Part shown: one piece after another, positions 1 through 8,139 of the stretch
Position numbering within the stretch: position 1 is the stretch's first letter
How the letters are laid out: the number at the start of each line of letters is the position of its first letter
Source: CAXMQZ01 sp963719055
GTDB lineage: Bacteria > Acidobacteriota > Thermoanaerobaculia > Multivoradales > JAHEKO01
Length of the DNA stretch: 64,000 bases
Reading direction: 5' to 3'
Assembly (NCBI GenBank): GCA_963719055.1
Contig: CAVRAU010000019.1
Span: forward strand, 1 to 64,000
Translations under genes and position numbers: made by a program
Notes under the pieces: generated by a model
Database searches by the model: none
Told to the model about the DNA's origin: nothing
Seen by the model: the letters and a program-made list of their open reading frames with translations, nothing else

Positions 1-188
1 CGACTCGACACCGTCTGCCGAGGTCCGCCGCCATGGAGCTGCGATCAACGGCCGGCACGGAGACCGGCCGCTTCATGTCGGAGTACCCAGGATGGTCTCT
101 GGTATCGCTCCGCAGCGAGGCCGGCCGGCCTTCGCCCCAGTGCTTCACGGCCTTGCTCTCGCAAGTCTTGTAGAATCAGGTCTTAGCG

Positions 189-1667
189 ATGAATGAGAGT
201 CGTGCCAGCTTTGCCGAAAAACGGCGGATCCTGCAGCTTGAAACGCTGTATGACCTGGCTGTGGCGCTGCATGCGCATCGGCCCGAGCAGGAGCTCATCG
301 ACGAGCTGTTGCAGAGAGTCTGCGCTGTTCTGGATCCCGGGGCTGCCGTCGCCGTGACTCGAGATGCCTTTGGTGCCCCACGGGCGGTCACCAGTGTCGG
401 ATGGTTGGAGTCACCGCCGGAGGCACAGATCCTCTTGACGGCTCCGCTGTGGAAAGAGCTTCTTGCCAGTGGACAGTCACTGTCGCAGCGCCAGGGGGAG
501 TTGGCTCAGCGAGCCTATCAAGAGTGCCTGGCCACGCCTCTGGCGAGCCGGGGAGTGTATCTGGGGTTCATCGCGGTGCTGGACAAAGAGAAAAGGGGAG
601 GACAACCGGTCGGGTTCAGTAGTGAGGACCGACGGTTCCTCGAGTCGGTCGCGGCCCTCGCTGGTGTGGCCCTGGAGAGCGCCCGTCAAGTGGCGCACCT
701 GGAGGCGCAGCGAGAACGACTGGAAGAGGAGAACAAAGCCCTTCGGGGACATCTGGCAGACGAGGTTGCCGGCAATAGGATTGTGGCTCATGCGCCGGTG
801 ATGCGCCAGGTACTGGAAAGGGTCGAGCGCGTTGCACCCCGCAGTGTCAGTGTCGTCATTCGCGGCGAGAGCGGCACGGGCAAGGAGCTGATCGCCAAGC
901 TCCTGCATTTCCTGTCAGGGCGCGAAGGCGCTCTGGTGGTGGTCAACTGCGGTGCCCTGCCTGAATCGCTTCTGGAGAGCGAGCTGTTCGGGATCGAGGG
1001 GGGTGTGGCGACCGGGGTCGAAGCCCGACGTGGCAAATTCGAATTGGCGGACGGCGGCACTTTGTTTCTGGATGAGATCGGGGATATGGATCTGGCCCTG
1101 CAGATCAAGCTGCTACGGGCCCTGCAAGAGCGCGAAGTCGTACGCGTCGGTGGGCAACATTCCATCGCCGTGGACGCGCGGCTGATCGCCGCGACCCACC
1201 GTGATCTCGAAGCGCTGGTTGCCGAGCGTCGATTCCGCGAGGATCTCTACTATCGGTTGAAAGGCGTCGAGATTCATCTACCACCCCTGCGCGAGCGGCG
1301 GGAGGATATTCCCCATCTGGTGCGCTACTTCGCCGACGCCTTCAGCAGCCGCGAAGGCATCCCGGTTCCCAGGTTTGCCGCCGACGCGCTGGCCGAGATC
1401 ATCGCGCATGATTTTCCCGGCAATGTTCGAGAGCTACAAAATCTCGTGGAAGCGGCCCTTTCCCTGGCCGAGGGGAGTGTCGAGTCGGATCTCGTGCACT
1501 CGCTCATGGGCGAGCCGGACGAGGTCAGAGGCCCCGAGCCCCTCGATCTGCAAACCGCAGAGAATCGACACATCGCCCGTATCTTGCGCTTGACAGGCGG
1601 CAACAAGAGCCGTGCCGCAAAACTGCTCGGAGTCGATCGAAGGACCCTGCAGCGCAAGGGCTTTTGA
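189..1667 (+). CDS. GAF-AAA+-Fis sigma-54-type transcriptional activator
   Basis: 492-aa enhancer-binding-protein-like regulator. An N-terminal GAF-like sensor spans roughly residues 20-165, followed by a linker coiled coil, an AAA+ domain (about 198-425) and a Fis-type helix-turn-helix at the C-terminus (about 455-492). Walker A reads GESGTGKE near residue 226 and Walker B reads TLFLDEIGD near 290, both intact. The loop that normally reads GAFTGA and contacts sigma-54 reads GVATGV here. There is no receiver domain, so a ligand or protein bound to the GAF domain probably sets activity. Immediately downstream lie two inverted repeats and a sigma-54 promoter, so this protein is the obvious candidate to act there (inference). 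The ATG has no strong ribosome binding site. The 188 bases upstream hold no gene I can support. Confidence 0.93.
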   Translation: MNESRASFAEKRRILQLETLYDLAVALHAHRPEQELIDELLQRVCAVLDPGAAVAVTRDAFGAPRAVTSVGWLESPPEAQILLTAPLWKELLASGQSLSQRQGELAQRAYQECLATPLASRGVYLGFIAVLDKEKRGGQPVGFSSEDRRFLESVAALAGVALESARQVAHLEAQRERLEEENKALRGHLADEVAGNRIVAHAPVMRQVLERVERVAPRSVSVVIRGESGTGKELIAKLLHFLSGREGALVVVNCGALPESLLESELFGIEGGVATGVEARRGKFELADGGTLFLDEIGDMDLALQIKLLRALQEREVVRVGGQHSIAVDARLIAATHRDLEALVAERRFREDLYYRLKGVEIHLPPLRERREDIPHLVRYFADAFSSREGIPVPRFAADALAEIIAHDFPGNVRELQNLVEAALSLAEGSVESDLVHSLMGEPDEVRGPEPLDLQTAENRHIARILRLTGGNKSRAAKLLGVDRRTLQRKGF

Positions 1668-1680
1668 CGATCGGGGCGAA

Positions 1681-1698
1681 TTGTCGCGCATGCGACAA
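1681..1698. promoter_or_regulatory. Inverted repeat, candidate upstream activator site 1
   Basis: TTGTCGC-GCAT-GCGACAA is a perfect 7-bp inverted repeat with a 4-base spacer, 13 bp after the stop of the Fis-domain activator. It lies about 190 bp upstream of the -24/-12 promoter at 1885-1901, a normal distance for an enhancer-binding protein. The role as a binding site is inferred. Confidence 0.5.
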
Positions 1699-1779
1699 TA
1701 TGGCATATTCGGCCCGTAGGTGCGGTAGGCTTGACTTAGTCGCTGAAGGCCGATGCAGTTCCGGGACAGAGATGCGTCA

Positions 1780-1807
1780 TTCTGCCGCATCTGCGACTGC
1801 GACAGAA
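1780..1807. promoter_or_regulatory. Imperfect inverted repeat, candidate upstream activator site 2
   Basis: Arms TTCTG-c-CGCA and TGCG-a-CAGAA enclose 8 bases. The TGCGACA core resembles the repeat at 1681-1698. It is about 80 bp upstream of the -24 element. Two related dyads ahead of one sigma-54 promoter are typical of enhancer sites; binding is inferred. Confidence 0.42.
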
Positions 1808-1884
1808 CGCGAATCGATCTCGGTGCCTCTGTCTAAATGTTGAAAAGAAAGGGTTTGCACACCTCTATCAGCGATTCTGCCGAG

Positions 1885-1901
1885 TTGGCAGCAGCCTTGC
1901 T
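1885..1901 (+). promoter_or_regulatory. Sigma-54 (-24/-12) promoter
   Basis: The sequence is TTGGCAG-CAGCC-TTGCT. The invariant GG (1887-1888) and GC (1899-1900) are separated by exactly 10 bases, as sigma-54 requires; only the C of TGGCAC is changed. The predicted transcript start is near 1912, followed by an AGGGAG ribosome binding site at 1921-1926 and an ATG at 1934. It directly follows the gene for a sigma-54-type activator. Confidence 0.72.
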
Positions 1902-1933
1902 CCTTGTGTTAGAGCGAACCAGGGAGAACAATC

Positions 1934-2089
1934 ATGCTGCAGTCGATACTGAAGTCCGTCCCCGTCCTGCGGGTGCCAGCCTTGCCGTTTCTCGGTACCG
2001 TTTCCATCTTGGCTTTCGGTTGGCTACTGATTAGCGATACCATTCAGCCCATTGCGGTGTATTTGCTTCAGCTCTACCTGGCCTTCTAG
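1934..2089 (+). CDS. Small hydrophobic membrane peptide (51 aa)
   Basis: A 51-aa frame that starts at an ATG 7 bases after AGGGAG and ends at TAG. Two hydrophobic stretches, about residues 15-33 and 37-51, suggest one hairpin or two short membrane helices, with a basic residue near the N-terminus (residue 7) and few other charges. I recognise no family. It is the first gene after the sigma-54 promoter and lies 46 bp before the RsbW-like gene on the same strand, so it is probably the leader gene of that operon. A role as a membrane sensor or effector is possible but unproven. A longer frame overlapping this one (from 1837) lacks a ribosome binding site. Confidence 0.6.
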   Translation: MLQSILKSVPVLRVPALPFLGTVSILAFGWLLISDTIQPIAVYLLQLYLAF

Positions 2090-2135
2090 GGTTCTTTTTC
2101 TAGGTTGGGGAGAACTGGGGAGTTGAAGTGGAGCT

Positions 2136-2570
2136 ATGGTCGATAGCACCGTCATGAGGGAAGTCACTCTGACTCTCCCGATGTTGCCGGACATGGAGAT
2201 TGCGGCGAGCAAGACCGCAACGGCTCTGGCGGAGTTCATGGAGATGAGCTCCGATAAGATAGACGAGGTCCGGATGGCGGTGGTCGAGGCTTGCATCAAC
2301 AGTTTCGAGCACAGCAAAGCCGATGATCGCAAAGTCGAGATTCGCTTTGTGGTCCTGGGAAACGATGATCCCGAGAGGTTGCAGATCACCATCAAGGATA
2401 GCGGTGTGGGATTTGCGCCGGACACCGTAGAACGACCCAAGATCGAGGAGAAGTTGATTGCTGCCAACAAGAGGGGTTGGGGGCTTACAATTATCAAGGG
2501 CCTCATGGACGAGGTCGAGATTCACTCCGGTGCCGATGGAACGACCGTGGTGATGAGCAAGCTGCGATGA
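2136..2570 (+). CDS. RsbW-like anti-sigma factor / serine kinase
   Basis: 144-aa GHKL ATPase of the anti-sigma regulatory type (HATPase_c_2). The N-box reads EACINSFEHS, the G1 box DSGVGF, and a glycine-rich lid reads RGWGLTIIKG. Such proteins hold a sigma factor or other partner and phosphorylate a STAS-domain antagonist with ATP. A STAS gene follows 16 bp downstream, then a SpoIIE-type phosphatase, giving a complete partner switch. No sigma-factor gene is in the window, so the final target is unknown. A GGAG lies just before the ATG; a second in-frame ATG at 2154 is possible. Confidence 0.88.
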   Translation: MVDSTVMREVTLTLPMLPDMEIAASKTATALAEFMEMSSDKIDEVRMAVVEACINSFEHSKADDRKVEIRFVVLGNDDPERLQITIKDSGVGFAPDTVERPKIEEKLIAANKRGWGLTIIKGLMDEVEIHSGADGTTVVMSKLR

Positions 2571-2586
2571 AAGCGGAGAGCGAACC

Positions 2587-2937
2587 ATGACCGAGATGTT
2601 GAAAGTGACCGTCGATCGTCGCCCGCCCCTGGCGGTGATATACACCGAGGGTTACATCAACAACCAGGGGGGAGAGGAAATCGCTCGGGTCGCCTATGAC
2701 CTGATCGAGGGTGATCACACGACCCTGCTCTTGAATCTCAAGGGCACGAAGATCGTCAACTCGATCGGCATTTCGATTCTCATCGAGATCATCGAGAAGA
2801 TGCTCGAGATCGACGGCCGGCTGGCCTTCTGCAATCTGACGCCTACGATCGAGAAGACATTTCACATCATGGGACTGGCTCAATACGCCCAGATCTTTGC
2901 CGATGAAGAGGTCGCCCTGGGCGAGTTGACTGTCTAG
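2587..2937 (+). CDS. STAS-domain anti-anti-sigma factor (RsbV-like)
   Basis: 116-aa single STAS domain. The segment VNSIGIS around residue 58 matches the conserved phosphorylation loop (usually DSSGL/DSxG); the serine is kept and Asp is replaced by Asn. In this family the unphosphorylated form binds the RsbW-like kinase and releases its partner. The gene sits between the kinase (16 bp gap) and the phosphatase (8 bp gap). AGAGCGAACC before the ATG gives only a moderate ribosome binding site. Confidence 0.88.
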   Translation: MTEMLKVTVDRRPPLAVIYTEGYINNQGGEEIARVAYDLIEGDHTTLLLNLKGTKIVNSIGISILIEIIEKMLEIDGRLAFCNLTPTIEKTFHIMGLAQYAQIFADEEVALGELTV

Positions 2938-2945
2938 GCGGAATC

Positions 2946-4533
2946 ATGAATAAGGCCGCCGCCTCCCTCGAGACCCGATTGAGTTGGGAGGATGTGCTGG
3001 ACGCCGCATCGCGCCGCGAAGGTGAGCGGTCGTTTCTACTGCGACTCGTCCTGTACATCTGCCAACAGCACGGCCTGCAGGCCGCCGCCCTCTATTCCAA
3101 GACCGAGGGTGGCTTTGACCGTTTGGTCAGCGCCGGCTCGGAAGCTTTCCCGACCTCTCTGGAAGAGGACGAGGATCTCGAATACGACTCGCTCCTGTTG
3201 CCTGATGGTCTGCTCCTGTACAAGGCGGGTGAGAACGGTCACAAAGAGCTGGAAGGACCGCTGATCCTGGCCCTGTCTTCCGCCTTGAGGGCGGCCGTGC
3301 TGCGCGGTCGACTCAAGCAGCAGAGCTTTGCGATCAACTATCGCGGTGTTGAGCTGGAGGCTCTTTATGACGTCGGACTGGCCATCGCTTCGATGCTCAA
3401 CCTGGGGCAATTGGGAGAAGAGATCTTGTTGCGTGCGGTGTCTCTTCTCGATGCCCGGCGGGGCGCACTCTATCTGCGTTCCGGCGATCGGTTTCTCTTG
3501 GATCACACCTTCGGGGGAGATGCTCGACCGGACCTGCCGTTCGAGGATCCTCAGGTCGAGGCCTTGCTCGCGGGACAGCTACGGGCGGATCAGGATCTGC
3601 TCCCGGGGGCTCGACACCTGATGGGGCTACCGATCGGCACTGATGGCAGGCCCCAGGGGCTGCTTATCGTCGCGGACAAAGAGAGCCGTCAAGGGGTAGG
3701 GCCATTTCCGATGGCAGACTGTCGCACGCTCTCGCTCTTCGCCAATCAGGCCGCCATCGCTCTGGAGACGGCCTACCTCCATCAACAGGCCCTGGAAAAG
3801 GAGCGGCTGGAAAGGGAGCTGGATCTCGCGGCCGATATCCAGCGTCGGCTGTTGCCGACGGTCTTTCCCCGTATGGACGGATTCGAAGTCACAGGCTGGA
3901 GCCGATCGGCGCGGCATGTGGGCGGGGACTACTACGACTTCCTGCGGGTCAGGGACGATCGTGTGGCTGCCGTTCTGGCTGACGTGTCGGGCAAGGGCCT
4001 ACCCGCGGCCTTGATGGTATCCACCGTCCACTCGGCTCTCAGATTGCTGATCGATCAGGCCGATGTGGGTCCGGAGCTGGTCCGCCGACTCAACCATCAC
4101 ATTGCCGAGTCCAGTGCGCCCAACAAGTTCATTACCCTGCTGGTGGCCGAGCTCGATCCGAGCCACGCCGAGATGCGGTATGTCAATGCCGGACACAATC
4201 CGGCCCTGCTTATCGGGCCAAGCGGGGAGGTCAAGGAGCTGGAATCGGGGGGGTTGCCGCTCGGCCTCTTCGACAACAGCTCCTACCGTGCAGGGCGAGT
4301 CGATGTCGGTGTTGGCGATCTGGTTTGCATTTACAGCGATGGAATCACGGAGAGCGCCTCACGTCGAGACGAGGAATTCGGGGTGGAGCGTCTTGTGGAT
4401 CTCCTGCGAATCAGCTCGGGACGAACCGCTCTCCGAGATCGTCAGCGCCGTGGATTCGGCGGTGATCGATTTCGAGGACGGCCTCGACCAGGTTGATGAT
4501 CAGACCCTGGTTCTCCTGCGACGCACCGCCTGA
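2946..4533 (+). CDS. GAF-SpoIIE PP2C phosphatase (RsbU-like), one frameshift
   Basis: About 528 residues: an N-terminal region, a GAF-like domain (about 130-270), a short coiled coil, then a PP2C-type SpoIIE domain. Metal-binding signatures GGDYYDFL, LADVSGKG and SDGITES are present. The expected role is to dephosphorylate the STAS protein encoded just upstream. The continuous frame ends early at 4496, but from about 4408 the neighbouring frame carries the family-typical end with DDQTLVLLRR and stops at 4533. I take this as a one-base indel. The gene converges on pmbA with 2 bp between the stops. Confidence 0.9.
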
Positions 4534-4535
4534 GT

Positions 4536-5924
4536 CTAGGTGTCGGCGAGACGCAAGCTGCCGGCACCATCGATGGCCACCGAAGGTGCGGAGATACCAC
4601 CGAGAAAGCCGTCGTGGCTGACTCGAACCACCGTCGCGGAGCCGACAGCGGTGAGATTCGACAGGGCCCGCAGGAGACTGTCTTCCCAGATCAAATCGGG
4701 TAGCCCCTCGCCCAACCTGCCATCGGTGATTCGTCGGACGCCGAGAGCTCGACCCCGGATCTGGACTCGCCCGGGCTCATAGCACTCGACCTGATCGAGC
4801 CAGCCGATCCAGATACCGTCGTCCGCTGTCTGCAACATCTGCCGGTCGTCGGATTCACCGGGCAGCATGAAGAGGTTCATCGCCCGTGCGTCGTTGCCGC
4901 CGATGGCATGAGCCGTGGCGCTCAGACCCAGCTGGGCAGCCTGCCTTTGATCCACGGCAGGAGTCTTGGGTGTGCCCTTGCTGATCATGTCCACCGGACG
5001 CTTGGCAGTACCCTCGAGGTCGAATGGGAAGGCGAGTCCAGTCGTGTCGGTGCCGTCATCACGTAGATTGAAACCCCGGTCGAAGACCTGATCATCCAGA
5101 TGCTCACGCAGGAAAGAGCTACCGTGGTAGTAGGCGATGGCGGAGAGGGCGACACGGTTCAGGATGTCGCAGATTTGGCCGGTGGCTTCGGGAGAAAAGA
5201 CCACCTGGCGCGGGCCGTCTGGGAGCTCGCCGACCGGGCCGGTGGCATGGCGTTGGCGAGCTCTTTCGACGACGGCTTGCGGCTGCAGAGCCGCCAGTGT
5301 GCGAGCTGCGCCGACGGCTCGCCCGCCGCCGGGTCGTCGGCCGACTCGAGCCTGGACGCTCGCCGCGGTCACCTGAGTCCGACGCCGAACGCCGCGACTG
5401 TTGAAGACGCAGATCCGGCAGGTCTTCCACTCGAGGTGAATGACTCCACGCTGTCCCAGCCACGGCTCGTAGATCGATCTCACCCGGTCGGCATCCAACT
5501 CGGCGATTCGCGGGTCCCAGAGATTCTCCAGCGGTGCCAAGGGTGAGTCGTCGACCGGTAGGTGGAGCATCCCGGGCAAGGGTTCGCGACTTCTGGACTG
5601 GGCGACTGCCGACCGCACGGCGACATCGAGCTCGCCGACGGTGGCGGAGCCGGTGCGGTGACTACCGACCCGGCGATGATCGATGACCCGAACGAGGATG
5701 GTCCTCTCGCGGTGGCCGCGCGTTTCGACCTGTCGATTGTGATTCTCAGCCGATCCACCTTGGGTCTCCAGCCAGACGATTTCGGTTTCATCGGCGGTGG
5801 ACCGCTGGAGCACCGTCTCGATGCGATCGGCGATCTCGTCGAGACTCAGGAAGAGGTTGGAGCTACTGGCTGGGTTGATGACAGTCTCCTTGGACTCAGG
5901 TTGGGGGTGGCGACAGGAGCTCAC
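4536..5924 (-). CDS. pmbA: PmbA/TldE-like metalloprotease-family protein
   Basis: 462-aa protein of the TldD/PmbA (U62) family. It lacks the HExxxH zinc motif of the catalytic TldD partner, consistent with the TldE/PmbA half. Recognisable parts are the central VVFSPEATGQI segment, the DRGFNLRDDGT region and a C-terminal beta-rich part. TldD/E degrades unfolded peptides and matures some peptide products; no tldD gene is in this window. The ATG at 5924 overlaps the end of the upstream mtaB-like gene by 29 bases, suggesting coupled translation. The segment around residues 175-215 is unusually Arg/Gly-rich and might hide a pair of compensating indels. Confidence 0.85.
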   Translation of the reverse strand: MSSCRHPQPESKETVINPASSSNLFLSLDEIADRIETVLQRSTADETEIVWLETQGGSAENHNRQVETRGHRERTILVRVIDHRRVGSHRTGSATVGELDVAVRSAVAQSRSREPLPGMLHLPVDDSPLAPLENLWDPRIAELDADRVRSIYEPWLGQRGVIHLEWKTCRICVFNSRGVRRRTQVTAASVQARVGRRPGGGRAVGAARTLAALQPQAVVERARQRHATGPVGELPDGPRQVVFSPEATGQICDILNRVALSAIAYYHGSSFLREHLDDQVFDRGFNLRDDGTDTTGLAFPFDLEGTAKRPVDMISKGTPKTPAVDQRQAAQLGLSATAHAIGGNDARAMNLFMLPGESDDRQMLQTADDGIWIGWLDQVECYEPGRVQIRGRALGVRRITDGRLGEGLPDLIWEDSLLRALSNLTAVGSATVVRVSHDGFLGGISAPSVAIDGAGSLRLADT

Positions 5925-7176
5925 AGGTCAGTCCAGAGCCGTTGGGCCCGGTGATCTGCACTGGAGTGATCCGATGACCGAGATCCTCATCGCTTTCGAC
6001 GACGACTCGCAGATAGTTGTCGGTCATCCCGTACCAGGCTCCATGGCGTTGGTACTCCCAGAGTACCTGGGCGGGCGAGTGGACATGGCTGGTCTCGAAG
6101 CGCCGCTGACTCTCCCGGGCCACGGCAAGCATCTGCTCCATACGCTGACGCTTGACCGCGGGGGCGATCTGGCCCGGCAGATCCGCCGCCGCGGTCCCTG
6201 TCCTGGTCGAATAAGGAAAAGCATGCAGGCGGGCAAAGCCGATCTGTCGGGCGAACTCCAGACCCTCTCCGAATTCGGCATCCGATTCCCCCGGAAACCC
6301 GACAATGACATCGGTGGTGATGGCGAGGGAGGGAATCCGCTGCCTGAGGTACCGCACGAGGTCGGCGAATTCGCCGGCGGTGTACGGGCGCCGCATGCGG
6401 CGCAGCGTCTCGGTGGAGCCGCTCTGCAGCGACAGATGAATGTGGCGACAGAGACGCTGTGACGAGAACAGATCCACGAGTCTGAGATCGAACTGCCAGG
6501 GGGCAATGGAGGTCAGCCGCAGTCTGGCAATCTCCGTTTGCTCGACAAGCGCTTGGATGAGCTCGAAGAGTCCATCTTCCTGCCAGCGGTACGAGGAGAT
6601 TTGTACGCCGGTGACCACCACCTCCTGATAGCCGCCCGTGGCCAGCGCTTGCACCTCCTCCAGGATCTCTGGAATCGGTCGGCTTCGTTGGGGTCCACGC
6701 GTCAGAGGGATCACGCAAAAGCTACAGCGCATGTTGCAGCCGTCCTCGACCTTCACCAGGGCGCGGCTGTTGCCGAACTCCAAGGGCACGAACGGGACGG
6801 GTATGGGGTCCATGGCACCCGGCACGGTGAAGTCCATGGGAAACTGCTCTTGGATCCTTTCCAGGAGCCGATCCTTCTCACGGTTGGGGACCACCAGATC
6901 GACCCCGACGAGGCTCGCCGCCTCTTCCGGGTCGCTTTCCACGTAGCAGCCAGTCAGAACGGTGCGCATGCCAGGGTTCAATCGCTGGCCCCGCCGTGCC
7001 AGCTTGCGCGAGTCCCGGGCCGCCATGTGCGTCACGGTGCACGAGTTCAGCACGTGCAGATCGGCCTCCACCAGCGAACCCACCACTTGATGACCCGCGG
7101 CGAGAAATCGCCGACTGATCTGTTCGAGCTCCGCCTGGTTGAGCTTGCAGCCCAGATTGCTCAAGAAGACCTTCAT
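5896..7176 (-). CDS. mtaB: tRNA t6A37 methylthiotransferase (MtaB-like)
   Basis: 426-aa radical-SAM methylthiotransferase. The N-terminal UPF0004 domain carries its three cluster cysteines in SNLGCKLNQ, NSCTVT and TGCYVE. The radical-SAM CxxxCxxC reads CNMRCSFC. A C-terminal TRAM-like domain follows. The NSCTVT signature and size fit MtaB (2-methylthio-t6A) rather than MiaB or RimO. The start at 7176 gives the family-typical N-terminus MKVFLSNLGCK; the open frame extends far upstream without biological support. The gene is divergent from pcm. Confidence 0.92.
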   Translation of the reverse strand: MKVFLSNLGCKLNQAELEQISRRFLAAGHQVVGSLVEADLHVLNSCTVTHMAARDSRKLARRGQRLNPGMRTVLTGCYVESDPEEAASLVGVDLVVPNREKDRLLERIQEQFPMDFTVPGAMDPIPVPFVPLEFGNSRALVKVEDGCNMRCSFCVIPLTRGPQRSRPIPEILEEVQALATGGYQEVVVTGVQISSYRWQEDGLFELIQALVEQTEIARLRLTSIAPWQFDLRLVDLFSSQRLCRHIHLSLQSGSTETLRRMRRPYTAGEFADLVRYLRQRIPSLAITTDVIVGFPGESDAEFGEGLEFARQIGFARLHAFPYSTRTGTAAADLPGQIAPAVKRQRMEQMLAVARESQRRFETSHVHSPAQVLWEYQRHGAWYGMTDNYLRVVVESDEDLGHRITPVQITGPNGSGLTCELLSPPPT

Positions 7177-7231
7177 GGAGCGCCTATTGTAGCTCTGATG
7201 TGGCCCGGCACTTGCAGAAGAAACCTGCGAC

Positions 7232-7399
7232 ATGAGGACGGACAACGGCAGAGGACTCGAGTTGTCGTATTCCGAGGACACCACTGACCTCGGGATGCGC
7301 GGTATCATGGACATACCCGAGAGCGCGCCTTGCGGGACGAAGATCGATATGACGCTGGCCAATGGCAAACTCATCCCCGCTCCGGAGGTAGGGCCATGA
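7232..7399 (+). CDS. Possible small ORF coupled to pcm (55 aa)
   Basis: A 55-aa frame fills most of the mtaB-pcm gap and ends in an ATGA overlap with the pcm start. It is acidic, with no membrane segment and no recognised domain. No clear ribosome binding site precedes the ATG. The overlap is suggestive of coupling but could be chance. Confidence 0.28.
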   Translation: MRTDNGRGLELSYSEDTTDLGMRGIMDIPESAPCGTKIDMTLANGKLIPAPEVGP

Positions 7400-8139
7400 C
7401 ACATCTCGGTCGCCCGGTTTGGCGTTGGTCGTTGGCATTGGTTTTGGTTGTCACAGGGATTGGGCAGGCCGTGATCCTCCAGGCGCAGAACGATCGATTC
7501 AGTTTTCCTCGTCAGTCGATGGTGGAAGACCAGATTGTCCGCCGCGGTGTCGACAACCCGAGCGTCGTCCGGGCCATGGGTGAAGTTCCACGCCACGCCT
7601 TCGTGCCGCCGCACCTGCAGGAGCAGGCGTATATCGATGAACCTCTGGCGATCGGCTCGGGGCAGACGATCTCCCAGCCCTATATCGTGGCCTTGATGAC
7701 CGAGCTGCTCGAACTGGATGGCGACGAGAAGGTCTTGGAAATTGGCACGGGCTCGGGATATCAAGCCGCTGTGCTGGCGCGAGTCGCCCGCGAGGTCTAC
7801 ACCGTCGAGATTCGAGAGGAGTTGGGGCAGCAGGCCGAGGAGCGGCTGGCGGAACTGGGGTACGACAATGTCTTCCTGCGCATCGGCGACGGCTATCAGG
7901 GCTGGCCCGAGGAGGCACCCTTCGACGGCATCATGGTCACCGCGGCTCCCGACACCGTCCCTCAGCCCCTCATCGATCAGCTCAAAGAGGGTGGCAAGCT
8001 CGTCATCCCGGTGGGCGACTTCTTCCAGGATCTGCTGGTTCTCACCAAGACTCCCGATGGTGTGGAACGACGGGAAATCATCCCGGTGCGCTTTGTACCG
8101 ATGATCGGTGAGGTCGAAGAACAGAAGCGACGACGCTAG
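7396..8139 (+). CDS. pcm: Protein-L-isoaspartate O-methyltransferase, exported form
   Basis: 247-aa PCMT that repairs isoaspartyl residues by SAM-dependent methylation. Family motifs are MVEDQIVRRGV, the LAIGSGQTISQPYIVALM region, and the SAM loop VLEIGTGSGYQAAVLA. The ATG at 7396 has an excellent GGAGG ribosome binding site and gives an N-terminus with basic residues followed by a hydrophobic stretch (about 12-30), so the enzyme is probably exported to the periplasm. Its 3' end overlaps the convergent rmuC by 4 bp. Confidence 0.92.
   Translation: MTHLGRPVWRWSLALVLVVTGIGQAVILQAQNDRFSFPRQSMVEDQIVRRGVDNPSVVRAMGEVPRHAFVPPHLQEQAYIDEPLAIGSGQTISQPYIVALMTELLELDGDEKVLEIGTGSGYQAAVLARVAREVYTVEIREELGQQAEERLAELGYDNVFLRIGDGYQGWPEEAPFDGIMVTAAPDTVPQPLIDQLKEGGKLVIPVGDFFQDLLVLTKTPDGVERREIIPVRFVPMIGEVEEQKRRR

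Noticed and set aside
3..173. End of an open frame upstream of the first gene
   Set aside because: A frame runs from the window edge to TAG at 171-173 but shows no recognisable family sequence, and all three plus frames are similarly open.
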